Assembly: GCF_025772985.1 (NCBI RefSeq)
Contig: NZ_JAKMTB010000004.1
Span: 96,563 to 160,562, forward strand
DNA length: 64,000 nt
Reading direction: 5' to 3'
DNA from: Campylobacter sp. CNRCH_2014_0184h
Lineage (GTDB): Bacteria > Campylobacterota > Campylobacteria > Campylobacterales > Campylobacteraceae
This document shows, piece by piece, positions 46,891 to 54,313 of the stretch. The position numbers and the translations under genes are program-made. The notes beneath the pieces are model-generated. The model saw only the letters and a list, made by a program, of their open reading frames with translations. It was not told the origin of the DNA and did not search any database. Position 1 is the first letter of the stretch; every line of letters starts with the position of its first letter.

Positions 46891-48198
46891 TTACCAAGAA
46901 AGTATAAACTCACTTCCCTCATTTTCTTTACTTAAAACTTTAATGTTGATATTGTTTTTATCAGCTATTTGCTTGACTAAGTTTAAACCTATGCCAAAAC
47001 CACCTTGATCTTGATTAAAGCGTTTGTAGCGTGTAAAAATTTGAGCTATTTCTTTAGCGCTCATTCCTTGACCCTCATCTTTAATACTAAGTGTTTTTTC
47101 TTTTAAGCAAATATAGATTTTTTTATGAGCATTGGTGTATTTTATGGCATTGCTTAAAAGATTATCGATTAAAATTTGCATTTCTTCTTTATTAGCATAA
47201 AAGTTTTGCTCTAAAAGATTTTTTTCAATGATGAGATTTTTTTGCGTGATTAAAGTTTCAAAGTATTCTAACCTTTGTTCCAAAAGCTCTTTTAAGTTGA
47301 TATCTTCTTTTGTATTTTCTTTTTGCAAGAAAAAATTCAAGGCTATGAGATTTTGATAGATGTGGTTTAAATTTTTACTTGCTAGTTTGATATGATTTAG
47401 TTTTTTTATGTTATTTGGATTTAAATTTGTATCATCAAATTTTTTAATACTAGCTAAAATCACACTTAAAGGTGTGTTAATTTCATGCGTGGTATCTTTG
47501 ATAAAATCATTAAGTGCTTTAAATTGTTCTTTGATATTTTTAAAGACAAGCAAAATGAGTATATAAGCAACCACAGCAAGCAACAAAATACATATAAGAG
47601 TATAAAAAATAGTTTTTAATTTTAATTTCCAAAGCTCATGGGAAAAATCATTGATGTCTAGATTATTATAATTATCTTTGCGGTATTGTTCTTTTTTAAA
47701 ACCAAGATCATCAGTTTCTATAATGATATGAATATTTTTATGTCTTAAGAAATGAGAATGGTGTTTTGGTTTTTTTAGATTACTTGTGTCTATATAGGTG
47801 TTGAGATTTCTAATCCTTGAAAAATCTATAAATAATCTTTTGTTTTCATTGTAAATAAAATCATTTTTTTTAAGTTGTGTTAATATTTTTAAAGCATCGA
47901 AAGTTAAATTGCTAAAAATAACTTGGTTGTTTACGATAATGGCAAATTGAGTGTTGAGTCTTTTGGATATATAGGAAAAATCTTCTTGATTTAAATATGT
48001 TCTATCGTGTCTTGCTTCGATGATATTTTGCAAAATATAATTATAGTGAGTGTATGAATGTGTTATTTGATTTAATCGTATGTAGTTTGCTTCTTTTTGA
48101 TAAAAAGTGATAAAAAAAATCGTTAGAAATACACCACTTGTGATGATATAAAGGGCTAGAATTTTAAAAATAGTATTATTAAAATTTTCACTTTTCAT
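46891..48198 (-). CDS. Sensor histidine kinase
   Basis: A 435-residue membrane sensor. TM1 is near residues 12-30, a periplasmic sensor region of about 150 residues has a basic, His-containing stretch (KKPKHHSHFLRHKNIH), and TM2 is near 195-215. The H-box is TTHEINTPLSVILASIKK and the C-terminal ATPase has LIDNLLSNAIKYTNAHKK, IKDEGQGMS and GGFGIGLNLVKQIA. It phosphorylates the response regulator encoded one base upstream. Signal unknown; the His-rich periplasmic partner gene in the same operon suggests metal or envelope stress. Confidence 0.92.
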   Translation of the reverse strand: MKSENFNNTIFKILALYIITSGVFLTIFFITFYQKEANYIRLNQITHSYTHYNYILQNIIEARHDRTYLNQEDFSYISKRLNTQFAIIVNNQVIFSNLTFDALKILTQLKKNDFIYNENKRLFIDFSRIRNLNTYIDTSNLKKPKHHSHFLRHKNIHIIIETDDLGFKKEQYRKDNYNNLDINDFSHELWKLKLKTIFYTLICILLLAVVAYILILLVFKNIKEQFKALNDFIKDTTHEINTPLSVILASIKKFDDTNLNPNNIKKLNHIKLASKNLNHIYQNLIALNFFLQKENTKEDINLKELLEQRLEYFETLITQKNLIIEKNLLEQNFYANKEEMQILIDNLLSNAIKYTNAHKKIYICLKEKTLSIKDEGQGMSAKEIAQIFTRYKRFNQDQGGFGIGLNLVKQIADKNNINIKVLSKENEGSEFILSW

Positions 48199-48199
48199 T

Positions 48200-48874
48200 T
48201 TATAGCCTTATGGCATAGCCTATGTTTCTTTGATTGATAATAAGGTCTTTGCCAAGAATTTTTCTTAAATTTTTTACATAAACTCTAAGGCTCATAATTG
48301 CTGGCTCTTCATCCAAACTCCAAATTTCATCAAAAATGGTTTCTATACTTACAAAGTGTGGGCGTTTTTTTAAAAGCAAGGCTAAGAGCTCTTTTTCTTT
48401 GTTAGTAAGATTGATGATTGTTTTATCTTGATAAAGAGTTTTATTAAGCGGATCAAAAGAAATGTTTTTTGAAGAGCTAAGCAAAATTAGATCTTCTTTT
48501 TGGTGGCTAAAATTTCTTTTAATGATATTTTTTACACGGATAATTAATTCATCTATGTCAAAAGGTTTTTTAACATAATCATCACAACCTGATAAAAATC
48601 CTTGTTTTACATCATCAAGCATAGATAAAGAAGTTAAAAATATAGCAGGAGTATTTTTACCACTTTCTCTTAATTCTTTTAAAACTTCAAAGCCGTTGCC
48701 TTTTGGAACTTTAACATCAAAAATCCAAAGATCAAAATTTTCTTCATAGGCTTTTTCTAGTGCCTCTTGTGCATCATACACACAAGAGACTTTAAAGCCC
48801 TCATCACTTAAGGCTTCGTTTATAATTTCATTTAAACTTAAATCATCTTCTAAGAGCAGAATTTTTGCTGCCAT
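48200..48874 (-). CDS. OmpR-family response regulator
   Basis: A 224-residue two-domain regulator. The receiver domain has D10/D11, phosphorylation site D53 (WIFDVKVP), and K103 in VKKPFD. The C-terminal winged helix has LTNKEKELLALLLKKRP and the recognition region IMSLRVYVKNLRKILG with the wing INQRNIGYAIRL. It is expected to bind promoter DNA and probably controls its own operon. It lies between the DUF1104 gene (1-nt gap) and the kinase gene (1-nt gap). Confidence 0.94.
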   Translation of the reverse strand: MAAKILLLEDDLSLNEIINEALSDEGFKVSCVYDAQEALEKAYEENFDLWIFDVKVPKGNGFEVLKELRESGKNTPAIFLTSLSMLDDVKQGFLSGCDDYVKKPFDIDELIIRVKNIIKRNFSHQKEDLILLSSSKNISFDPLNKTLYQDKTIINLTNKEKELLALLLKKRPHFVSIETIFDEIWSLDEEPAIMSLRVYVKNLRKILGKDLIINQRNIGYAIRL

Positions 48875-48875
48875 T

Positions 48876-49292
48876 TTATCTCATCGGACAATTTGCATGG
48901 TGTGATCTTAAACCATGATGATTTTTATGGGAATGGGCATTGTTGTAATGATGCAAATTTAACTCTCTTATTTCTTTACCACTCATTTCATCGGTTAGTT
49001 TTTGCATATCTTCTTGAACGATAACTCTTCTTTGGTTTCTTTCTTGAGTAGAAAGTTTAGAGATGTTTTCGTGTAAATTAGCTCTAAATTGTTGATGAAA
49101 ATCTTTTGCATCTTTGTATTTCATTTCATTCATTCTTTTTTTCATCTCAATAACCAAATCAGCTTGATCTTGCGCTTTTACACTTTTTGCAAGATTTAAA
49201 ATCTCATCATTACTTTTTTTAGAAAAATCAGCTCCTAGGGCAAATGAAGCAGCCAAAGAACCCACGATAAATAAACTTACAATTTTTTTCAT
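48876..49292 (-). CDS. Periplasmic DUF1104-type protein with His-rich tail
   Basis: A 138-residue exported protein with a Sec signal peptide (IVSLFIVGSLAASFALGA). The mature helical domain (SNDEILNLAKSVKAQDQA, MKKRMNEMKYKDAKDFHQQF) resembles the DUF1104 family, to which the H. pylori copper-resistance protein CrdA belongs as far as I recall. The last 30 residues are very rich in histidine with a final cysteine (HHYNNAHSHKNHHGLRSHH), a likely metal-binding tail. It is first in an operon with the two-component system. Confidence 0.8.
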   Translation of the reverse strand: MKKIVSLFIVGSLAASFALGADFSKKSNDEILNLAKSVKAQDQADLVIEMKKRMNEMKYKDAKDFHQQFRANLHENISKLSTQERNQRRVIVQEDMQKLTDEMSGKEIRELNLHHYNNAHSHKNHHGLRSHHANCPMR

Positions 49293-49320
49293 TGTTTCTC
49301 CTTTAAATTAATGATGAGAA

Positions 49321-49326
49321 ATTATA
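49321..49326 (-). promoter_or_regulatory. -10 box of the DUF1104/two-component operon
   Basis: TATAAT on the minus strand, 29 nt before the ATG, preceded by TTTTGAGCTT. No regulator site can be assigned. Confidence 0.6.
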
Positions 49327-49354
49327 AAAGCTCAAAATAAAGCCAAAATGAAAT

Positions 49355-50107
49355 TTATTGACAAATAAAAAGCACATTAGCTCTTAAATTTTGTTTTTCA
49401 CTTTTAATAATAGGCAATACAACACTATCTGCACTAGCTGCTAAACTTGGAGCATTGTGTTTGATGTTGCAACTATCAAAATGAATGTTTTTTATCACGC
49501 AAGTTTTTGCCAAAGTTTTAGAATAATATTGAGCCTTTTCAAAAGCTTTTTTAAATGCAAGATCATATAAATCTTCTTTATTTGCTTCTAAAATAGCCTC
49601 ATCAAAACCAGCTTGCAAAGCTTTGGTGTTAAAAGAAATTAAAGTATTAGTAGTGCTAATACTTTCTATATCTTTTATAAGATTTTCATAGTCTTTATTT
49701 TTGTTTTGCGGGATTTGACAAGCAAAATTAGAGTGCAATCTATATCCATTTAGCGTTTTTACTCCTTGATAGTAATTATAACTTGGTTCTAAAGTATAAC
49801 TTCCACCTTTGCAATAATTTTCTTTAGCAATACGATCTGAGATTTCTTTAAATGTTTTAGCAATATGATTTTTTTCTTCACTAGAAACAATGGTTTTTTT
49901 ACTAAGTTCTTCGCTAGCACTAAAATTTAAAGTAGCATTAAAGATATTTGGCATGATTTCATTAGATACTTCTATGCTTCTTGAAAATTCTATATTTTGT
50001 TTATCGTGATTTTTTAAGCCTAAAAATTCAGTGTTAAAAACTACTCCTAGTACGAATAATACCAAACAAAGTAGTCCTAAGCCTAAGCCTTTTAAAAAAC
50101 TTTTCAT
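49355..50107 (-). CDS. SIMPL-domain (DUF541) membrane-anchored protein
   Basis: A 250-residue protein with one N-terminal membrane segment (GLGLGLLCLVLFVLGVVF) and a periplasmic SIMPL/DUF541 domain: the SIEVSNEIMPNIFNATLNF opening, the central GSYTLEPSYNYYQGVKTLNGY and the ALQAGFDEAILEANKEDLYD helix, then the LAFKKAFEKAQYYSKTLA block. Family members are linked to envelope stress in other bacteria, but no reaction is known. It is divergent from mutY. Confidence 0.85.
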   Translation of the reverse strand: MKSFLKGLGLGLLCLVLFVLGVVFNTEFLGLKNHDKQNIEFSRSIEVSNEIMPNIFNATLNFSASEELSKKTIVSSEEKNHIAKTFKEISDRIAKENYCKGGSYTLEPSYNYYQGVKTLNGYRLHSNFACQIPQNKNKDYENLIKDIESISTTNTLISFNTKALQAGFDEAILEANKEDLYDLAFKKAFEKAQYYSKTLAKTCVIKNIHFDSCNIKHNAPSLAASADSVVLPIIKSEKQNLRANVLFICQ

Positions 50108-50166
50108 TTTTGCTCCTTTTTAAAAAATATTTTTTATTTTAACATAAAGCCTTTAAGAATAGATTG

Positions 50167-50172
50167 TATAAT
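50167..50172 (+). promoter_or_regulatory. -10 box of mutY
   Basis: TATAAT preceded by TTG (TTGTATAAT), 26 nt before the mutY ATG, in the divergent intergenic region. Confidence 0.6.
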
Positions 50173-50197
50173 TTTTTTAAAAATAAAGAAAGTCTTA

Positions 50198-51226
50198 ATG
50201 CAAAAAATTCATAAAAGTATTTTAAAATGGTATGAACAAAATGGCAGGAAAAACCTTCCTTGGCGTATTTTACACGAAGAGTATAGAAAATATGGTAGCG
50301 AGGATGATTTAAAAAAACTAAAAAATATTGATATTGCTTATGCTGTTTATGTTAGTGAGATTATGCTTCAGCAAACTCAGGTAAAAAGTGTTTTGCAAAA
50401 TTATTATTTTCAGTTTTTAGCTAAATTTCCTTCTTTAAAAGTACTTTCTATGGCAAGTGAAGATGAGGTTTTAAAAGCTTGGCAAGGACTTGGGTATTAT
50501 ACTAGAGCTAGAAATATGTACAAATGCGCGAAAATTTGCGTGCAAGAATTTGATGCAAAATTACCATTTGAGATTAAAGAGCTTCAAAAACTTCCTGGTA
50601 TTGGAGAATATACAGCCGGAGCTATAGCTTGTTTTGGCTTTTTACAAGCTAAGTCTTTTGTGGATGCAAATATTAAAAGAGTTTTGAGTAGATTTTATGG
50701 CTTACAAAATCCAAACTCTAAGATTTTAGCGCAAAAAGCAAAAAAGTTTTTAAACCATGATAATGCATTTGATCATAATCAAGCTTTGCTAGATATAGGG
50801 GCTTTGGTTTGCTTGCCTAAAAATGCAAAATGTGAAATTTGTCCTTTAAAGTGTTTTTGTGCTGGAAAAAATGAACATGAAAAATTTAACTCATCTAAAA
50901 AAATTCAATATGAAAACATTGTTTTAAAAATACTTATAGTGCAAAAAAATGAGCAATTCTTACTTGTTAAAAGTGAGGAAAAATTGTATTTTAATATGTA
51001 TAATTTTTTAGAATATAAAAATCAAAAAAAAGCAAAATTTATAGGAGAATTTAAACATTCTTATACCAAATACAAAATCAATGCTAAGGTGTATTTTTTA
51101 AAAGATGATGATTTTGAAGATTTAAAAGCAAAAGCATTTTCTTATAAAGACTTAGAGCATCTTGCTCTTTCAAAACTTGCTCTAAAAACACTTGAACTTT
51201 TTAAAAAGAGTGATTATGTATTTTGA
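50198..51226 (+). CDS. mutY: A/G-specific adenine glycosylase
   Basis: Removes adenine mispaired with 8-oxoguanine. The 342-residue protein has NGRKNLPWR, VSEIMLQQTQVKSVLQNYY, the helix-hairpin-helix LQKLPGIGEYTAGAIACFGF and catalytic aspartate in FVDANIKRVLSR. The [4Fe-4S] cluster has C-x6-C-x2-C-x5-C (CLPKNAKCEICPLKCFC). The C-terminal part is a short NUDIX-like domain for 8-oxoG recognition. It overlaps the radical-SAM gene by 11 nt. Confidence 0.96.
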   Translation: MQKIHKSILKWYEQNGRKNLPWRILHEEYRKYGSEDDLKKLKNIDIAYAVYVSEIMLQQTQVKSVLQNYYFQFLAKFPSLKVLSMASEDEVLKAWQGLGYYTRARNMYKCAKICVQEFDAKLPFEIKELQKLPGIGEYTAGAIACFGFLQAKSFVDANIKRVLSRFYGLQNPNSKILAQKAKKFLNHDNAFDHNQALLDIGALVCLPKNAKCEICPLKCFCAGKNEHEKFNSSKKIQYENIVLKILIVQKNEQFLLVKSEEKLYFNMYNFLEYKNQKKAKFIGEFKHSYTKYKINAKVYFLKDDDFEDLKAKAFSYKDLEHLALSKLALKTLELFKKSDYVF

Positions 51227-52073
51227 GAAAATTTATATAGAATTAAGTGATATTTGTGGGTTAAAATGTGATTTTTGTCCTAGCCAAAAAGCCCAAAGAA
51301 AACAAATGAGCCTTGAAAATTTTGAAAAAATTTGCAAAAGCGTGCATAATCATGCCAAGCTTTTTACTTTTCACGTGCTTGGAGATCCTTTAAGGATTTT
51401 AAATTTAACAGAGTATCTAAAAATAGCTTTGAAATTTAATATGCAAATAGAGCTTACTACAAGTGGGTTTTATTTTGATGATGAGAAGATAAAACTCATT
51501 TTAGGCTCTAAAAACGTGCGACAAATCAATATTTCCCTAGGTGCTTTTTTATCTCAAAGTAAAATGAGTTTAAGAGAATATTTTGAACCTATTTTAAAAC
51601 TTATTTTTTTACACTTGGAAAATAAAAATAATTCTTTTATCAACCTAAGACTTTGGAATTTAGATAAAAATTTCAACCCGCCTTTAGAAAATGAGAAAAT
51701 TTATGATTTTTTAGAGCAAATTTTTAAAATAAAAATTCAAAAGCAAAAAGCTAAAAATCGCTTAGAAAGGTATGTTATCTTGCACCAAGCTAGACTTTTT
51801 AAATGGCCTTCTTTGAAAGATGAGATTATTAGAGAGAATGGATATTGTCATGCTTTAAATGGGCAAATTGCTATTTTAAGTGATGGGACTTTAGTGCCTT
51901 GTTGTTTGGATACTAAAGGGGATATAAAACTTGGAAATTGCTTTGAAAAAGATCTTAATGAGCTTTTAAATTCCTCTTTATATATAGAACTAAAAGAAGG
52001 TTTTAAGCAAGGAATTTTAAAAGCTGATCTTTGCAAAAGGTGTGAGTTTTTAGAGGCTAAAAACCTAAATTAA
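51216..52073 (+). CDS. Radical SAM protein with SPASM-like C-terminus
   Basis: A 285-residue protein. The SAM cluster motif is CGLKCDFC (C-x3-C-x2-C) near the start (LSDICGLKCDFCPS). The C-terminal cysteines (VPCCLDTKGDIKLGNCF and DLCKRCEF) fit an auxiliary cluster domain of SPASM/twitch type. The modified substrate is unknown. I choose the ATG at 51216 (AAGAG 5 nt upstream) over the earlier TTG at 51192. It begins inside mutY, and its last 17 nt overlap the convergent gene that ends at 52057. Confidence 0.85.
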   Translation: MYFEKIYIELSDICGLKCDFCPSQKAQRKQMSLENFEKICKSVHNHAKLFTFHVLGDPLRILNLTEYLKIALKFNMQIELTTSGFYFDDEKIKLILGSKNVRQINISLGAFLSQSKMSLREYFEPILKLIFLHLENKNNSFINLRLWNLDKNFNPPLENEKIYDFLEQIFKIKIQKQKAKNRLERYVILHQARLFKWPSLKDEIIRENGYCHALNGQIAILSDGTLVPCCLDTKGDIKLGNCFEKDLNELLNSSLYIELKEGFKQGILKADLCKRCEFLEAKNLN

Positions 52074-52926
52074 TTTCATCTTCATCATTGATTTGATGAT
52101 TTGTATCCAAGTCTTGTTTTGTTTCTTCTTGATTGTCTTTAGAATGTTTAAAAATATCTTCAGTAATTTTTGTAGCAATACCTCTAAGAGCTTTTTGTCT
52201 GCTTGAACTACTTGTAGAGCTCATTTTAAACTCTAAAGTATTAGAAGATTTGTTTTCATTTGTAGCAAATTCAATTAAACGATAATCAATGATAACATCA
52301 TAAGATTGAGTGTTGTTTTCATTTTGTATTTGTTTTATTTTTGGGTTTAAAATGAGTAAAAAATCAGCTTCTAAAGTCTTATAAAGCTTTACAAGTTCTT
52401 CATCGCTTGAATTTTTGGAAAGTAAAAATTTTTCCTGATTATAAAGATCAAGATTTGTTTTATCTAAGATTTTAAATTTTTTATTCTGAAGCAAAACACT
52501 TAAAAGCTCTTGTTCAAATTTGGCTGAAAGTCCAGTTTTGATTCTATTAATGATGATTAGAGAGCTTTTATTTTCAAGACTTTTGTCGCTATAAAGTTTT
52601 TTATAGATTAAAACTTTTGCGTGAAATTCACTTTGATTTGTTTGAGTTAGAGACTTTATATCATAACTATTAAAAACACCATTACTAACAAAGTCAAGTT
52701 CTTCATCATAACCTATATTAAAATTTCCATTAAAATTAAACTCAAATTTTTTCAATTTGACTTGTTTTAAACCTTCTGTTTTTCCCAAGGCATCATTAAT
52801 AGCATTTTTAATCGCTTCGCTTCTTGTACTTCCAAAGCCTTCTCCAAGACTTTCTTTGTTTAAAACAGCCTGTGCTTGATAAGTACAAACAAGACTTAAA
52901 AAAAGTATAAGTAGTTTTTTTATCAT
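52057..52926 (-). CDS. Exported conserved hypothetical protein
   Basis: A 289-residue protein with a clear Sec signal peptide (KLLILFLSLVCTYQAQA). The mature start GEGFGSTRSEAIKNAINDAL is the type of repeat found in LPP20/FlgT-like proteins, where a small alpha/beta domain begins with a Gly-x-Gly and a helix of alternating AI residues. A middle region (LEADFLLILNPKIKQ) could be a TolB-like segment. The C-terminus is acidic. Function not assigned. It overlaps the radical-SAM gene tail-to-tail by 17 nt. Confidence 0.75.
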   Translation of the reverse strand: MIKKLLILFLSLVCTYQAQAVLNKESLGEGFGSTRSEAIKNAINDALGKTEGLKQVKLKKFEFNFNGNFNIGYDEELDFVSNGVFNSYDIKSLTQTNQSEFHAKVLIYKKLYSDKSLENKSSLIIINRIKTGLSAKFEQELLSVLLQNKKFKILDKTNLDLYNQEKFLLSKNSSDEELVKLYKTLEADFLLILNPKIKQIQNENNTQSYDVIIDYRLIEFATNENKSSNTLEFKMSSTSSSSRQKALRGIATKITEDIFKHSKDNQEETKQDLDTNHQINDEDEINLGF

Positions 52927-53081
52927 AACTATTCTCTTTTTGTTTTTAAATAATAAAATAAATATTTTATTTTTATTTTAACATTATAAAGTTTAATCAT
53001 ATCTTGACTGCAAATTTTATACTCAAGATTAAATACCCAGAAAGTCTATAAAATTTTTATTATAAATTTAAAAAAATAAGT

Positions 53082-53087
53082 TATAAT
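53082..53087 (+). promoter_or_regulatory. -10 box of tRNA-Ser
   Basis: TATAAT 11 nt before the mature tRNA 5' end (AAGTTATAATTT). Confidence 0.65.
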
Positions 53088-53097
53088 TTTTAATTTT

Positions 53098-53185
53098 AGA
53101 GAGGTGTCCGAGCGGTCGAAGGAGCACGCCTGGAACGCGTGTGTGGGGCAACTCACCGAGGGTTCGAATCCCTTCCTCTCTGCCA
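53098..53185 (+). tRNA. tRNA-Ser (anticodon GGA)
   Basis: An 88-nt class II tRNA. The acceptor AGAGAGG pairs with CCTCTCT, followed by discriminator G and an encoded CCA. The anticodon loop is CTGGAAC with GGA, reading TCC/TCT. The long variable arm (GTGTGGGGCAACTCAC region) is typical for serine, and the T-loop GGTTCGAATCC is canonical. The CCA abuts the stop codon of the convergent SprA-like gene. Confidence 0.97.
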
Positions 53186-53836
53186 CTATGCGCTTTTGTT
53201 ATACTGACTTCCTATGTAATCTTGTGATACATTTTGTGTGTATGATTTTATAGCTTTGGAATTTGAATTTGTTTTTTCCTCATTCTCATTTTCGCTTTTT
53301 TCATTTTGTGCTTTTAACTCTTCTGCCTTTATTTTAGCTTGTTCAGCGCGTGCGTCATTTTGCATTTGCATAGCATTAGCTGCTACTTTGTAATCTTGTG
53401 GGCTAGGATCAGCTGGTGCCATAGCTGCAGCAATTACTTGCATTGCATTTGCTATAGTTTCTTCAGGAGTATTACCTTTTTGCATTCTTATAGGTACTTC
53501 CCCTTCGACTGCATACATTTTATTATCAGGACCTCTTGTATAGCCAAAGCTCGCAGCACCGGCTAAAGCTCCACCAGCTGCTTGGTGGGCTGCTTCATGA
53601 GCTCTTACTTCTCTGTCGATTTTTTCAAGTTCTTGTACTTGTTTTACCTCTTCAGCGCTTAAGTCTTTACCGTTGACTTTTTGAGTTTTTTCTTCTTTTT
53701 CTTGATTGTTTTTATTTTCTTTTGTTTGCTGTGGATTTTCTTTTTCAGAAATGTTTTCTTTGATTTCTTCTTTGTCTTTTTTTTGATAAGGATTTTGTGT
53801 ATAAAAAGCATTGTTATAACTTGAGCTTATTTGCAT
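53186..53836 (-). CDS. SprA-like putative metalloprotease-related protein
   Basis: A 216-residue protein. After a low-complexity, charged N-terminal third (Glu/Lys/Asn/Gln), the conserved block KIDREVRAHEAAHQAAGGAL contains HEAAH (H80-H84), a zinc-type HExxH motif, followed by YTRGPDNKMYAVEGEVPI and ANAMQVIAAAMAPADPSPQD. This is the SprA-related family; members look like metalloproteases but activity is not proven. There is no signal peptide. The TAG stop starts immediately after the CCA of tRNA-Ser. Confidence 0.82.
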   Translation of the reverse strand: MQISSSYNNAFYTQNPYQKKDKEEIKENISEKENPQQTKENKNNQEKEEKTQKVNGKDLSAEEVKQVQELEKIDREVRAHEAAHQAAGGALAGAASFGYTRGPDNKMYAVEGEVPIRMQKGNTPEETIANAMQVIAAAMAPADPSPQDYKVAANAMQMQNDARAEQAKIKAEELKAQNEKSENENEEKTNSNSKAIKSYTQNVSQDYIGSQYNKSA

Positions 53837-53930
53837 AAAAATCCTTTCTAATATAATTTCATATTTTTATCACAAAAAAGTTGAAAAATTTATAAAATAA
53901 ATGTTTTATAAAATGTTAAGCAAAATAAAG

Positions 53931-53936
53931 TATAAT
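53931..53936 (+). promoter_or_regulatory. -10 box of the tRNA-Met(CAT) gene
   Basis: TATAAT (AAAGTATAATTTT), 17 nt before the tRNA 5' end. Confidence 0.6.
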
Positions 53937-53952
53937 TTTAACTTCTTTTTAT

Positions 53953-54029
53953 GTCAGGGTAGCTCAGCTGGCTAGAGCGCTGGTCTCATAAGCCGGAGGT
54001 CGGGAGTTCAAGTCTCCCCCTTGACACCA
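53953..54029 (+). tRNA. tRNA with CAT anticodon (elongator Met, or Ile2)
   Basis: A 77-nt class I tRNA with acceptor GTCAGGG / CCTTGAC (one G-U), D-stem GCTC/GAGC, anticodon loop CTCATAA and T-arm GGGAG-TTCAAGT-CTCCC, and CCA encoded. It lacks the three G-C pairs at the base of the anticodon stem and the C1-A72 mismatch of initiator tRNA, so it is elongator Met or lysidine-modified Ile2; sequence alone does not decide. Confidence 0.92.
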
Positions 54030-54037
54030 TCTAGCTT

Positions 54038-54310
54038 TCAAAAAAACATTTTCCAATGATTTTTTAGTATTTTGATGATATTTTTGCAAATTTCTTTCTT
54101 TTTGCTTTCTTCTATTTGAAGCTTATCTAAAAAAGTTTCTTCAAGAGTGTTAATAAGTCGTGTGCATTCTTTTATATCAAATGTTTTTGATTCATTTAAA
54201 GATGATAATGCTTTTAATAATAAATCTTTATATTCCATAAGAGTTTTAATTTCTACCTCTGAAAGTTGAGCTAACAGAGATAGAAATTGCATAAAATTGT
54301 AAAATGGCAA
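54038..54310 (-). CDS. Small hypothetical protein downstream of the invasin-like gene (TTG start)
   Basis: A 90-residue, leucine- and lysine-rich helical protein (LLAQLSEVEIKTLMEYKDLL, then LINTLEETFLDKLQ). There is no signal peptide and no family I recognise. The TTG at 54310 is supported by AAGGAA 8 nt upstream, inside the last codons of the invasin-like gene, while an ATG at 54292 has no such site. It begins 3 nt after the invasin stop, so it is translationally linked, and it ends near the tRNA. It could be a chaperone-like or immunity-like partner, but nothing shows that. Confidence 0.6.
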   Translation of the reverse strand: MPFYNFMQFLSLLAQLSEVEIKTLMEYKDLLLKALSSLNESKTFDIKECTRLINTLEETFLDKLQIEESKKKEICKNIIKILKNHWKMFF

Positions 54311-54313
54311 ATT

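Noticed and set aside
46883..46897. Five-residue upstream start of ung
   Set aside because: It overlaps the ribosome-binding site AAGGA used by the ATG at 46882.
51192..51215. Upstream TTG start for the radical-SAM gene
   Set aside because: No ribosome-binding site; the ATG at 51216 has one at good spacing.
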